Assembly (NCBI RefSeq): GCF_028689295.1
Contig: NZ_JAQTWL010000001.1
Span: 396,010-460,009 of the forward strand
Direction of reading: 5' to 3'
Source of the DNA: Rhodoferax sp.
GTDB taxonomy: Bacteria > Pseudomonadota > Gammaproteobacteria > Burkholderiales > Burkholderiaceae_C
DNA length: 64,000 bases
Numbering within the stretch: position 1 is the stretch's first letter; each line of letters opens with the position of its first letter. The position numbers and the translations under genes are program-made. Under the pieces are notes generated by a model. The model was given only the letters and a program-made list of their open reading frames with translations, had not been told where the DNA came from and did no database searches. This document shows, piece after piece, positions 26,340 through 35,048 of the stretch.

Positions 26340-27860
26340 ATGATGACAACCATGGATGCCGATTTGCCACGTGTAATTGACGCTTTGCTCGATCCCGCGC
26401 GTTATCCAGGCGATGTCCGGCGCGTTGAATTGGTGCAAACCCACATCTCGTGGGTGCTGCTGGCGGGCGATTTTGCCTACAAGATCAAAAAACCGGTCAA
26501 GCTGTCGTTTCTGGATTTCAGCACGCTGGCGCTGCGCCACCGCTACTGCCTGGACGAACTGCGCCTGAACCGCCGTTTTGCGCCTGATCTGTACCTGGAC
26601 GTGGTCGGCATTTTCAATACACCGCAAGACCCGCAGTGGCAAGGTTCTGGTGCGCCGATCGAATACGCCGTGAAGATGCACCGTTTTGAGGAGTCAAGCA
26701 GGTTGGACCATGTGTGCGCGCGTGGTGAGCTGCAGGCCGCACACCTGTCGGCGCTGGCAGATGCCGTGGTGGCTTTTCATCAAGCGGCAGCGGTGGCACC
26801 AAACGGTTCGTACTTTGGCTCTGGCCAGCACATCCTGCAGCCTGCCCTGGACAACTTCACCGATCTGCTGCGCTTTTTGCCTGAAGCTGGGTTGCAAAAC
26901 CGGCTGGTCGCCCTGCGCCACTGGACGCAAGCGCAATTTGATCAATTGGCGCCCCTGATGCAGGCGCGCCAGCAAGCGGGTCGGGTGCGCGAGTGCCATG
27001 GCGACCTGCACTTGGCCAACATGGTGCTGATCGACGGTCGAGTGCAGTTGTTCGACTGCATCGAGTTCAACGAAGACCTGCGCTGGATCGATGTGGCCAG
27101 CGAAATTGCCTTTGTCTATATCGACCTGCTTGAACATCAGCAACCGGGGCTGGCCGACTGGCTGCTCGACGAGGTCTTGAGCCGTAGCGGCGACTACGAG
27201 GCGGCGCGCGTGTTGCGTTTTTACGCGGTCTATCGCGCCATGGTGCGGGCCAAGGTGGCGGCGCTGCGCCGGGTGCAAATCCAGGGTGATACTGATGAGG
27301 TCGAGGCCTATGTGGCGCTGGCCGAGCGCCTGCTGGCACCCCCGCCTGCCCGCTTGGTGATCACCCACGGCTTGTCGGGGTGCGGCAAAACGGTGGCCTC
27401 TGATGCGCTTTTGCAGACCGACCCGCATGCGTCAACGCTGCGCCTGCGCTCGGACGTGCAGCGCAAGCGCCTGTTCGGGCTGGCGCCCGGCGCCGCCAGT
27501 GGCTCCGGGGTGGGCGCTGGCATTTATGCGTTTGAGGCGCACGAGCGCACCTACGCGCACCTGCGCGAGCAGGCCGCCCTGCTGCTGCAAGCCGGCTGGT
27601 CGGTGGTGGTGGATGCGGCTTTTTTGAAGCGTGCCGACCGCGATGCTTTTCGTTTGCTGGCCCAGCAAATGGGTGCAGATTTCAGCATCCTGGCACCGCA
27701 GGCCAGCCCTGAGCAGTTGCGCCAGCGCATCTTGGCGCGCAGTGCCGCCGGGCACGACGCCTCAGAGGCCACGATGGCCGTGCTGGCGCAGCAAATGCAG
27801 GTCATCGAGCCTTTGGGGCCGGATGAAATTGGTTCTACCAGTGACTCCGACGCGTTGTAG
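26340..27860 (+). CDS. Fused aminoglycoside-phosphotransferase-like and AAA P-loop kinase
   Basis: About 506 residues in two parts. The first part (to about 320) resembles a protein-kinase-fold phosphotransferase, with the catalytic block CHGDLHLANMVLID and metal-binding FDCIEFNEDLRWIDVASE. The second carries a P-loop (GLSGCGKT) and resembles small-molecule kinases such as gluconate or chloramphenicol kinases. This fusion is a known but uncharacterised family, often annotated as bifunctional aminoglycoside phosphotransferase/ATP-binding protein. I choose an ATG at 26340; a GTG at 26304 and an ATG at 26352 are also in frame. It stands alone and faces the attFG gene across a palindrome. The substrates are unknown. 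Confidence 0.85.
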   Translation: MMTTMDADLPRVIDALLDPARYPGDVRRVELVQTHISWVLLAGDFAYKIKKPVKLSFLDFSTLALRHRYCLDELRLNRRFAPDLYLDVVGIFNTPQDPQWQGSGAPIEYAVKMHRFEESSRLDHVCARGELQAAHLSALADAVVAFHQAAAVAPNGSYFGSGQHILQPALDNFTDLLRFLPEAGLQNRLVALRHWTQAQFDQLAPLMQARQQAGRVRECHGDLHLANMVLIDGRVQLFDCIEFNEDLRWIDVASEIAFVYIDLLEHQQPGLADWLLDEVLSRSGDYEAARVLRFYAVYRAMVRAKVAALRRVQIQGDTDEVEAYVALAERLLAPPPARLVITHGLSGCGKTVASDALLQTDPHASTLRLRSDVQRKRLFGLAPGAASGSGVGAGIYAFEAHERTYAHLREQAALLLQAGWSVVVDAAFLKRADRDAFRLLAQQMGADFSILAPQASPEQLRQRILARSAAGHDASEATMAVLAQQMQVIEPLGPDEIGSTSDSDAL

Positions 27861-27917
27861 GAGCGGCGCCCTCGCCGCGAAGGCTGTTTGAATTCATTCG
27901 CGGCGAGGGCGCCGCTC
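27861..27917. repeat. Perfect 21-bp inverted repeat between convergent genes
   Basis: GAGCGGCGCCCTCGCC (arm 27861-27881) is matched exactly by the reverse complement at 27897-27917, with a 15-base loop. It overlaps the end of the kinase gene stop by nothing and lies 33 bases from the attFG stop. It resembles GC-rich REP elements described from Pseudomonas and relatives (flanked by GTAG and CAC), and would also fold as a bidirectional transcription stop, although there is no long T run. No other copy is seen in the window. Confidence 0.85.
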
Positions 27918-27949
27918 ACACAAATACCTTCCCTCTGGCATGGTTGTGG

Positions 27950-30517
27950 CTACCAATCTTCCTTGACCGCCAGCACCGCATCCTGTCCCGCCGCCGCCTG
28001 CGCTGCCAGCCAGGCGGTCAGCGTGCCGGCGGCCACCACCGCCAGGCACAGGCCCAGCAGCTTGAGCCAGGGAAGCATCAAGTCCATGGTCCAGTGAAAG
28101 CTTTGGGGGTTCACCACATGCACCAGCACGCTGGAGACCACCAGTCCCAGGACCAGTCCCGCCAGCGCACCCAGCAGCGTCCAGGCGGCGCCCTCGAAAG
28201 CGACCACGGTCAGGATTTGCCGCCGTGTCAGCCCCAGGTGCGCCAGCAGGCCAAACTCCTTGCGCCGGGCCAGCACCTGGGCGCTGAAACTGGCGGCCAC
28301 GCCAAACAGGCCAATCGCAATCGCCACCGCCTGCAGCCAGTAAGTCACGGCAAAACTGCGGTCGAAAATGCGCAGCGAGGTGGACCGGATCTGGCTCGGT
28401 GTGCCGAATTCCATCAGATCGCCAGCGCCAGAGCCCAACTGTTCCGCAAGTGCACGCAGCGCCTGCTGAAGCTGGGGTGCATCGTCAGGGTTGCTCAACC
28501 ACAGTGCCAGGTCGTTGGCGCGTTGGTCGCCCGTGAGGCGCTCAAAGATGGAGCGGTCAATGGCAATGGCGCCGCTCTGACGCGCATAGTCGCGCCAGAC
28601 ACCCGCCACAAAATAGCTTGCCTTTGCTGCCTCTCCCGCTTGTGCCAGCGCATTGAAGGTTCTTCCCAGCAAGGCAAAGGGCTGGCCCGGCACGGCGCCA
28701 TGCAGGTCCACCACCGCTTCGCTCACGTAAATGCCGATCTGCCCGGCGGGCACTGGCAGCGGCTCACCCACCAATGGCAGGTTTTTCGCAGGGTCCGACA
28801 ACTCGCGGGCGATCAGCGCCACCGGAGGCAGACTCGGCTTGAGCAGCAGCGACACCACGCGCTGCGCCTGCAACTGCTTGACGCCGTTCAGGGCCGCAGC
28901 CGCTTGCACATATTCCGGGCTGAAATACACCGTGTCGCTGGAACCCAGGTTGGGGCTGCTGCGCACATACAAATCGGCGGGCAGCACCTGGTCCAGCCAT
29001 TGCGTCACTGATTCCCGAAAGCTTGCCACCATTACCGTCAGCGCCACCGCCAGACTCAGCGATGCCACCACGCCGCTGACCGCCACCGCAGCCGTTTCGC
29101 GCTGGTGCCGGGCGCGCGCTACCGCCAGCAGTGGCAGGGTCTGGCGTGCCACCAGCGGCGCGATGCGATCCAGCAGCAGGCCAATCAGCCAGGGCAGGGC
29201 AGTGATGCCGCCCACCAGCAGCAGGGCCACCGATAAATAGGCAGCCACCGGAATGCCCCAAACGGCCGGGGCCTGGCTGAGCGCGGCACCGAGCAGGATC
29301 AACATCAGGCTGAGCCAGTGGTTGTGCGGGTTGACCGGCGCGCCGCCCAGCCCTTTGAGGGTTTGTGCCGGTGGCAGAGCTTGCGCCGCGCGGGCCGGCC
29401 ACCAGCCGCCCGCCAGCGCGGCCGCCACGCCCATGGCGCCGTAGAGCAGCGCGGCCCAACCACTGAACTGCAGCTTGGGCGCGCTGCCGGCAAAAAAGCC
29501 GCCACCCAGGTCACCGCCGAGCACGTTCAGCGCCAGCGCCGCCAGCGCCGTGCCCAGGGCAATGCCGGCGGCGCTGCCCAGCAGGCCCAGGAAAAGCGAT
29601 TCCCACAACACCAGGCTCAGCCGCTTGCGGCCACTCAGGCCCAGCACCCCCAGCAGGGCAAATTGCTGTGCCCGTTTGGCCACGCTCAAAGACAACACCG
29701 AGAACACCAGAAACGCCCCGGTGAACAGGGCAATAAAAGCCAGCACGGTCAGGTTCACGCGGTAGGCGCGCGACAGGTTGTTGATCTGCGACTGCGCATC
29801 ACCGGGCACCGTCAGGGTGAGGTTGGCGGGCCAGTCGGGCGCGTCTTGCAGGCTGCGGACAAAGTCGTCGCGATTCACCCCCGTTTTTAGCGCCAGGTCG
29901 ATGCGGCTGAGCTGGCCCTGCTTGCCAAACAACTCCTGCGCTGCGCCGATGTCCATCACCGCCAGCGCCCGGCCGCTGGCGCGCACGGTGCCGGCGACGG
30001 TGACCGGCAGCAGTTCGAGACCGCTTTGCAGTTGCAGTCCCGACCCTGCCAACGCTTGCGCGGCAGGGTTCAAAAAAACCTGTCCCGGTGCAAACAACAC
30101 GAAGCGGTCGTTTGCGCCCTGGGCGCTGCGGCGGGTGGGCAGCGGCATCAGATCGGGCGCCACAAAGGCCACCACCAGCGCATCGACACCGACCACTTTC
30201 AGGCTGCGCTTGCCCTCGGGCGTGACGGCGTAAGTGCCCACTTCGAGCACGGGTGACGCCCGCGCCACCTGCGGCAATTTGGCCACGCGCGCAAACAGCG
30301 CCTCGTCGAACTGGCCCTGCACGCCGCGCAATTCCAGGTCGGGCTGGCCGCCCACCGAGCGTGCCGCTTGCGAGAACTCGTCGAGCGCGCTGGCGTTGAT
30401 CAAATGTACCGAGAACGCCAGCGCCACACCCAGCATTACCGCCACCACCGCGGCCGCGTTGCGCCACGGGTGGTGTTTGAGCTCTTGCCAGGAGAAGGTT
30501 TTGAGCAGGTCAAGCAT
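27950..30517 (-). CDS. FtsX-like ABC transporter permease (AttFG component)
   Basis: An 855-residue inner-membrane protein with two FtsX permease halves, each a large periplasmic domain followed by three helices, plus the initial helix at residues 20-40. Such double-length permeases pair with a LolD-like ATPase and an AttH-like exported protein (the AttEFGH set) and are thought to extract or move lipids or lipid-linked molecules. The candidate ATPase is at 33358-34050 and AttH at 9901-10998, both on the same strand but no longer adjacent. Start ATG at 30517 (MLDLLKTFSWQELKHHPWRN) is typical. Substrate unknown. Confidence 0.88.
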   Translation of the reverse strand: MLDLLKTFSWQELKHHPWRNAAAVVAVMLGVALAFSVHLINASALDEFSQAARSVGGQPDLELRGVQGQFDEALFARVAKLPQVARASPVLEVGTYAVTPEGKRSLKVVGVDALVVAFVAPDLMPLPTRRSAQGANDRFVLFAPGQVFLNPAAQALAGSGLQLQSGLELLPVTVAGTVRASGRALAVMDIGAAQELFGKQGQLSRIDLALKTGVNRDDFVRSLQDAPDWPANLTLTVPGDAQSQINNLSRAYRVNLTVLAFIALFTGAFLVFSVLSLSVAKRAQQFALLGVLGLSGRKRLSLVLWESLFLGLLGSAAGIALGTALAALALNVLGGDLGGGFFAGSAPKLQFSGWAALLYGAMGVAAALAGGWWPARAAQALPPAQTLKGLGGAPVNPHNHWLSLMLILLGAALSQAPAVWGIPVAAYLSVALLLVGGITALPWLIGLLLDRIAPLVARQTLPLLAVARARHQRETAAVAVSGVVASLSLAVALTVMVASFRESVTQWLDQVLPADLYVRSSPNLGSSDTVYFSPEYVQAAAALNGVKQLQAQRVVSLLLKPSLPPVALIARELSDPAKNLPLVGEPLPVPAGQIGIYVSEAVVDLHGAVPGQPFALLGRTFNALAQAGEAAKASYFVAGVWRDYARQSGAIAIDRSIFERLTGDQRANDLALWLSNPDDAPQLQQALRALAEQLGSGAGDLMEFGTPSQIRSTSLRIFDRSFAVTYWLQAVAIAIGLFGVAASFSAQVLARRKEFGLLAHLGLTRRQILTVVAFEGAAWTLLGALAGLVLGLVVSSVLVHVVNPQSFHWTMDLMLPWLKLLGLCLAVVAAGTLTAWLAAQAAAGQDAVLAVKEDW

Positions 30518-30574
30518 GGGGTGGGGCGTCAGTCACAAAAGCAGCAGGGTTGACAGCTGACCAGAATGCCATGT

Positions 30575-30871
30575 TCAGTCCTTGTAACCCACTTCTCTTT
30601 GGTGTCGAACCGCCAGAATGGTGACAACATCGCCGTCATGGTGGTACATGGCGACATAACCACTGTGGCCAAAGTCAATCATCCATTCCCGGAATTCGGG
30701 TGGCATTTCGTCGATGGGACGTCCAATGCCGGGTTGCAGTGCAAGCACCTTGACCTCTTGCCGGATGGCCTTGACCGCACTTTTGGCGGCGTCGCCATTT
30801 TTGCTTGCCAAAAACCGATAAAGGCGCTGAACGTCAAGCAGGGCCGGCGGTGACCAGATCAAACGTGGCAT
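30575..30871 (-). CDS. ParE/RelE-family toxin
   Basis: A 98-residue member of the RelE/ParE superfamily. The sequence LIWSPPALLDVQRLYRFLASKN at the start and FGHSGYVAMYHHDGDVVTILAVRHQRE at the end match ParE-type toxins. These act on DNA gyrase or, in RelE, on ribosome-bound mRNA; this one looks closer to ParE. The gene begins inside the 3' end of the upstream antitoxin gene (13-base overlap), the usual coupled order antitoxin-toxin. It is likely autoregulated by the antitoxin-toxin complex. Confidence 0.88.
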   Translation of the reverse strand: MPRLIWSPPALLDVQRLYRFLASKNGDAAKSAVKAIRQEVKVLALQPGIGRPIDEMPPEFREWMIDFGHSGYVAMYHHDGDVVTILAVRHQREVGYKD

Positions 30872-31149
30872 GCGGGCGGCACTTCATCTTGTCCGTCTTC
30901 CAGCTTGCCCAGCCAGAGATCAGCCTCTGTGGCTGTGACGTGCAGGCCGTTGGCCTGGTAGTCGTGCCATGCTCGCAGGCCGTCTTGTCGGAAAATTTCG
31001 CGCTTTTCTTCGCGTTCAACATACTGGCTGATCGCCTCGCGCATCAACCAGTGCGATGTCCTTTGGCGCGCTTCTGCCAGGCGTTGCACACGCGCTTTGG
31101 TTTCCATGTCAATTTTGATGGTCATGGGGTGGGTGGCGGTTGCTGTCAT
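30859..31149 (-). CDS. Ribbon-helix-helix antitoxin (CopG/ParD-like)
   Basis: A 96-residue protein whose first 50 residues (MTIKIDMETKARVQRLAEARQRTSHWLMREAISQYVEREE) form a ribbon-helix-helix DNA-binding domain; the remaining part is the toxin-neutralising tail. The ATG at 31149 could be replaced by the ATG of MTIKID at 31125. It precedes and overlaps the ParE-like toxin gene and should repress the pair's promoter in the 77-base gap upstream. Confidence 0.86.
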   Translation of the reverse strand: MTATATHPMTIKIDMETKARVQRLAEARQRTSHWLMREAISQYVEREEKREIFRQDGLRAWHDYQANGLHVTATEADLWLGKLEDGQDEVPPACHV

Positions 31150-31226
31150 GGTGACTTCCAGTCTGGAATGATGAAGTAATACCTTATCACAACTTGGGGA
31201 GAATGCGTGCTTATTCGGGATTCAAA

Positions 31227-31520
31227 TCAAAGCATCACCCGGTATTCGCGCGAAATCTCGGCCACTTGCACCACGTAGGATTCATACCAGCGTTCTCGGC
31301 CAAGCTGCTGGGCCAGTACATGCTCTGAATGCGACTTCCAGGCCCGGATGTGTTCCTCGGAAGGCCAATAAGACAGGGCAATTTCGTCTTGGCCTTCGGT
31401 CACTGCGGTGAACTCAAGGCAGCCGAACTGACCCAGTGCCAACTCGCGCATGCGCGCCGCGACCTGGGTGTATTCGCTGTCAGCGTTGCGAACCTTGGCG
31501 CGAAATATGACGACGAACAT
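31227..31520 (-). CDS. Antibiotic biosynthesis monooxygenase (ABM) domain protein
   Basis: A 97-residue single-domain protein of the dimeric alpha/beta barrel ABM family (MFVVIFRAKV, then RELALGQFGCLEF and IALSYWPSEEHIRAWKSHSEH). Members range from heme-degrading and quinone-oxidising enzymes to stress proteins of unknown function. The IRAWKSHSEH segment is typical of the YgiN-like subgroup. It lies 38 bases upstream... downstream of pabBC on the same strand, so may be co-transcribed with it. Specific reaction unknown. Confidence 0.82.
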   Translation of the reverse strand: MFVVIFRAKVRNADSEYTQVAARMRELALGQFGCLEFTAVTEGQDEIALSYWPSEEHIRAWKSHSEHVLAQQLGRERWYESYVVQVAEISREYRVML

Positions 31521-31558
31521 GTGTGTTTCCTTTGGTTTTTCAGGGGACGGCGCTGAAA

Positions 31559-33346
31559 TTATCCGAGCAGTTGGGCAACCAGCCAGCCGCGCAGGCTGTT
31601 CACGAAAGCCAGCGCCTGCACCCGCGGCAGGTCGTCAAGCCGCACCACGGCTTCAAGCAGACGGCCTTCCTTTAAATACTGATCCCGCCCGATGCCGTCG
31701 AGCAAGCCGCAGCGCAGCGGCGGTGTCACCCAGCGGCCATCGAGCAGCAGGGCGATGTTGCCGCGCGTGCATTCGGTCAGCTCGCGGGCGTCGTTGTAGA
31801 GCAGCGTGTCGAACACGGCAGGGTCGGTGGGGGCAAAGGCCTCGTAATGGGCGCGATGCGTGGTTTTGAAGCGGGTGAACTCGCTGTGCGCTTCACCGAA
31901 CGGCCGACTTGCCAGCTGCAGCGTCACCAGCGATGGTGAAGGCGGCAGTGCAAAGGCCTGCGCCTGTGGGTGGCCCTTGTCATCCAGCAGCAGGCGCACG
32001 CGCCATGCATAGTCGTCATTGCGAGTCGCGTCAGCGACGTGGCAATCCATGAATTCAGGGGCCATGGATTGCTTCACTGCATTCGCAATGACAGCCTCAT
32101 CAAATGGAAACCCGAAATGTGCTGCCGCCCGCTTCAACCGGGCCAGGTGGGCATCCAGATGATGAAAAACGCCGCCTTCCAGGCGCAGTGTTTCCAGCAG
32201 CTTGAACGACTCGCTGGCGCGCTCCAGAAAGCCGCGCTTGATGCGCCATTCCTGCCATTCGGCCTCTGCCGTGGCGTCCGCAGTGATGCCGCTGCCGATG
32301 CCGCAGGTGGCTTGTTTGCCGCGCAATGTGACGGTGCGAATCGCCACGTTGAAGGTGGCGTGGCCGCCGGGGCGCACCACGCCGATGGCACCGCAGTAGA
32401 TGCCGCGCGGTTCCGGCTCCAGCGCCCCGATCATGCGCATTGCCTGAACCTTGGGCGCGCCGGTGACCGAGCCGCACGGAAACAGCGCGCTGAAGACCGC
32501 GCACAGGCTGGTGCCGGGCCGGGTGGTGGCGGTCACGTCGGACACCATTTGCAGCACCGTGGGCAGCGTTTGCACGGTAAAAAGATGCGGTACCTTGACC
32601 GTATGCGGCTGCGCGATGCGCGACACGTCGTTGCGCAGCAAATCGACAATCATCACGTTCTCGGCGCGCTCCTTGGGCGAGGCCACCAGCGCGGCGGCCA
32701 GCGTGGCGTCTTCCCCGGCGCTGCTGCCACGCGGCGCGGTGCCTTTCATGGGGCGCGTCAGCAACTGCCCGCCTTGCAGGCCTTGCCCGTTTTTCCAGTC
32801 AAAAAACAGCTCGGGCGAAACCGACAGCACCTGCTCGAAGCCGCTGTCGATGAAGGCCGCGTAGCCCTGGGGCTGGGCGCGGTGCAGGCGCCTGAAGAGC
32901 GTTTGCGGGTCGCCTGAAAAAGCGCCATGCAGCGGCGCGGTGTAGTTGACCTGGTACAAATCACCCGCCGCAATGGCCTGGTGCATGCGGTCCATGGCCA
33001 CGTCGAAGTCCGCCCGGCTCAATCCGCTTTGCCACTGCACGCGGGTGGCGTCATCTTCATCCGATGTTTCGGCGGGCCACGGCAGAGCCTGGGCATAGAC
33101 GCCGAACCAGGCGAGCGGGCCGTCGGCTTCATGCACTTTGAGCGCGGCATCAAACGCGGGCGCGGCTTCGTAACGCAGATAACCCACGCACCAGAAGCCT
33201 TGTTTTGCCAAGGCATCGACGGCTTCCAGCAGCGGCTTGACCTGCTCGGGCGTGTGCGCCACCAGCGATTGCTCCGGCTGGTCAAAAGCGCAGCGCAAGG
33301 CAGCCTGCTGGCCATGCGGATCACAAAAATCAAGCAGCACCTGCAT
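31559..33346 (-). CDS. pabBC: Aminodeoxychorismate synthase component I fused to aminodeoxychorismate lyase
   Basis: This 595-residue protein makes 4-aminobenzoate for folate. Residues 1 to about 360 are the chorismate-binding PabB part, with [31 protein letters not shown] and [20 protein letters not shown]; the rest is the PLP-dependent PabC lyase, with FKTTHR bearing the PLP lysine and [18 protein letters not shown]. The fusion is common in betaproteobacteria. The unusual point is a 78-bp palindromic repeat inserted in frame at 32015-32092 (about residues 419-444), between FGFPFDE and WRVRLLL, where other PabC proteins have a shorter surface segment. Frame is kept and downstream motifs are intact, so it is probably active. 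Confidence 0.93.
   Translation of the reverse strand: MQVLLDFCDPHGQQAALRCAFDQPEQSLVAHTPEQVKPLLEAVDALAKQGFWCVGYLRYEAAPAFDAALKVHEADGPLAWFGVYAQALPWPAETSDEDDATRVQWQSGLSRADFDVAMDRMHQAIAAGDLYQVNYTAPLHGAFSGDPQTLFRRLHRAQPQGYAAFIDSGFEQVLSVSPELFFDWKNGQGLQGGQLLTRPMKGTAPRGSSAGEDATLAAALVASPKERAENVMIVDLLRNDVSRIAQPHTVKVPHLFTVQTLPTVLQMVSDVTATTRPGTSLCAVFSALFPCGSVTGAPKVQAMRMIGALEPEPRGIYCGAIGVVRPGGHATFNVAIRTVTLRGKQATCGIGSGITADATAEAEWQEWRIKRGFLERASESFKLLETLRLEGGVFHHLDAHLARLKRAAAHFGFPFDEAVIANAVKQSMAPEFMDCHVADATRNDDYAWRVRLLLDDKGHPQAQAFALPPSPSLVTLQLASRPFGEAHSEFTRFKTTHRAHYEAFAPTDPAVFDTLLYNDARELTECTRGNIALLLDGRWVTPPLRCGLLDGIGRDQYLKEGRLLEAVVRLDDLPRVQALAFVNSLRGWLVAQLLG
32015..32092 (-). repeat. Palindromic repeat, GTCATTGCGA family, inside pabBC
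   Basis: The 78-bp element begins GTCATTGCGAGTCGCG and ends CATTCGCAATGAC, an inverted repeat of ten terminal bases, and contains CAATCCATG facing CATGGATTG. It is related to the intergenic copy at 22694-22749. Its length is a multiple of three, and the reading frame of pabBC passes through it without a stop, yielding the translated pattern NAVKQSM and ATRNDD that is familiar from other genomes where such repeats are read as protein. Confidence 0.88.
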
Positions 33347-33357
33347 ACGGCCCGGTT

Positions 33358-34050
33358 TCAGGCGTTGGTGTTTGTGGCCACGGGCGCGTCGGTGCTGCTG
33401 GCGTAGCTGACCAGCCCGGTGGCGGTCAGCGTCAACACCCGGTCGGCGCGTTTGGCCGCGGCCACCGAATGCGTCACCAGCACCATGGCGGCGCCGTGCT
33501 GGCGGGTTTGCTCGACCAGCGCGTCCATCACGCGCGCGGCCGTGCTTGGGTCGAGGTTGCCGGTGGGCTCGTCGGCCAGCAGCACCATCGGCCGGTGCAC
33601 CAGGGCGCGGGCAATGGCCACGCGCTGCAACTGGCCGCCGCTGAGCTGCTGCGGCAGGCGAGAGCCCAAACCGGTCAACCCTACGGCATCGAGCATGGCC
33701 TGGACACGTGCGTCGTCATGCTGGCCCAGCAACATCAGCGGCAAGGCCACGTTTTGCGCCACGCTCAGATGCGGCAGCACGTGAAAGGCCTGAAACACAA
33801 AACCGGTTTTCTCCCGGCGCAGCCGTGCCAGTTGCTCGTCGCTGAGCGTGCCCAGATCCTGCCCATCGAGCAGCACCGTCCCGCTGTCCCAGCTGTCCAG
33901 GCCCGCCATGCAGTTGAGCAGGGTGGATTTGCCCACGCCCGACTCGCCCACGATGGCGACAAATTCGCCCGGCGCCACGCGCAGCGACACCTGGCTGAAG
34001 ACTGGCGTCTGGCCATAGCTTTTGCTTAAGTTGTTGATGATCAGGGTCAT
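33358..34050 (-). CDS. ABC transporter ATP-binding protein (LolD-like, AttE component)
   Basis: A 230-residue ATPase of the MacB/LolD class: Walker [10 protein letters not shown] (about 35-43), Q-loop [24 protein letters not shown], signature [16 protein letters not shown], Walker [14 protein letters not shown] and the switch histidine LVTHS. Such ATPases work with FtsX-like permeases; the only one in the window is at 27950-30517. The gene starts within the miaA stop (ATGA overlap at 34047-34050) and ends 11 bases before pabBC, so it is in one operon with both. Pairing with AttFG and AttH is inference from known AttEFGH sets. Confidence 0.88.
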   Translation of the reverse strand: MTLIINNLSKSYGQTPVFSQVSLRVAPGEFVAIVGESGVGKSTLLNCMAGLDSWDSGTVLLDGQDLGTLSDEQLARLRREKTGFVFQAFHVLPHLSVAQNVALPLMLLGQHDDARVQAMLDAVGLTGLGSRLPQQLSGGQLQRVAIARALVHRPMVLLADEPTGNLDPSTAARVMDALVEQTRQHGAAMVLVTHSVAAAKRADRVLTLTATGLVSYASSTDAPVATNTNA

Positions 34051-35048
34051 GGCGGGCCTTCAACAAAACGCCGTACTAGCGCCAGCACCTGCTCCAGCGC
34101 ATTCGGCGCATCACAGGCCACCACTTGGCGTTCGGGCATGGAGCGCAGCCAAGTGATCTGGCGCTTGGCGAGCTGGCGCGTGGCGGCAATGCCCTTGTCG
34201 CGCAGCTCGGTCAGGAGCGGCAGGCCAGCCAGACCGCGCATTTCATGCGCGTCCAAATACTCCCAGGCCTGGCGGTAGCCGACGCAGCGCATGGAAGGCA
34301 AATCAGGGTGCAGGTCGCCGCGCACCCGTAACGCCCGCACCTCGTCCAGAAAACCAGCCGCCAGCATGGCATCGAAGCGCTGGGCGATGCGCTGGTGCAG
34401 CCAGGCGCGGTCGTTCGGTTCCATTGAAATCAGCAGGCAGTCCGGGTCATGAAGGGGTGCCTCTGGTGCGTCAGAATTTCTGGTCTGAAACGACGACAGC
34501 GGGCGCCCGCTGATGCGAAACACCTCCAACGCCCGTGAGATGCGTTGCGAGTCGGCCGGGGCCAGCCGTGCGGCGGTGTCCGGGTCCAGTTGCGCCAGCT
34601 TGGCGTGTAACGCGGGCCAGCCTTTTTGCGCCGCTTCCAGCGCAATCGCTTCCCGAATGGCCGGGTCGGCGCGCGGCATGTCGTCGAGCCCGTCGCGCAG
34701 CGCCTTGAAATACAGCATGGTGCCACCCACCAGCAGCGGCAGCTTGCCGCGCGCCGTGATGTCTGTCATCAACTGCCTGGCGTCGGCCACGAACTCGGCG
34801 GCGCTGTAGGCCTGCAGCGGGTCGCGGATGTCGATCAGGTGGTGCGGCACCGCGGCCAGTTCGGCGGCGCTGGGTTTGGCCGTGCCGATGTCCATGCCGC
34901 GGTACACCAGCGCCGAATCGACACTGATGATCTCCACCGGCCAAGCCTGTGCAATCGCCAGCGCCGCCACCGTTTTGCCCGACGCGGTGGGGCCGGCCAA
35001 TGCCAGATAGCGAGGCAGTGCAGCATTTAATTGGAATCTGACCCCCAT
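34047..35048 (-). CDS. miaA: tRNA dimethylallyltransferase
   Basis: MiaA attaches the dimethylallyl group to A37 of tRNAs that read codons beginning with U. The 333-residue protein has the P-loop [10 protein letters not shown] near residue 20, followed by [22 protein letters not shown] and [14 protein letters not shown]. The ATG at 35048 overlaps the stop of the MFS gene upstream (TAATG). The first codons come from a sequence that matches a half-copy of the TTGGGGTCAGA repeat, so the first ten residues ([10 protein letters not shown]) are probably not ancestral. The 3' end overlaps the ABC ATPase start. Confidence 0.95.
   Translation of the reverse strand: MGVRFQLNAALPRYLALAGPTASGKTVAALAIAQAWPVEIISVDSALVYRGMDIGTAKPSAAELAAVPHHLIDIRDPLQAYSAAEFVADARQLMTDITARGKLPLLVGGTMLYFKALRDGLDDMPRADPAIREAIALEAAQKGWPALHAKLAQLDPDTAARLAPADSQRISRALEVFRISGRPLSSFQTRNSDAPEAPLHDPDCLLISMEPNDRAWLHQRIAQRFDAMLAAGFLDEVRALRVRGDLHPDLPSMRCVGYRQAWEYLDAHEMRGLAGLPLLTELRDKGIAATRQLAKRQITWLRSMPERQVVACDAPNALEQVLALVRRFVEGPP
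35033..35047 (-). repeat. Half-copy of TTGGGGTCAGA repeat at miaA start
   Basis: Read on the minus strand the sequence is TGGGGGTCAGATTCCA, matching the end of the REP family (GGGGTCAGA) for nine bases, but no facing copy is present nearby. The start codon ATG of miaA uses its first bases. I regard it as a decayed or partial element; nine matching bases alone could arise by chance. Confidence 0.45.
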
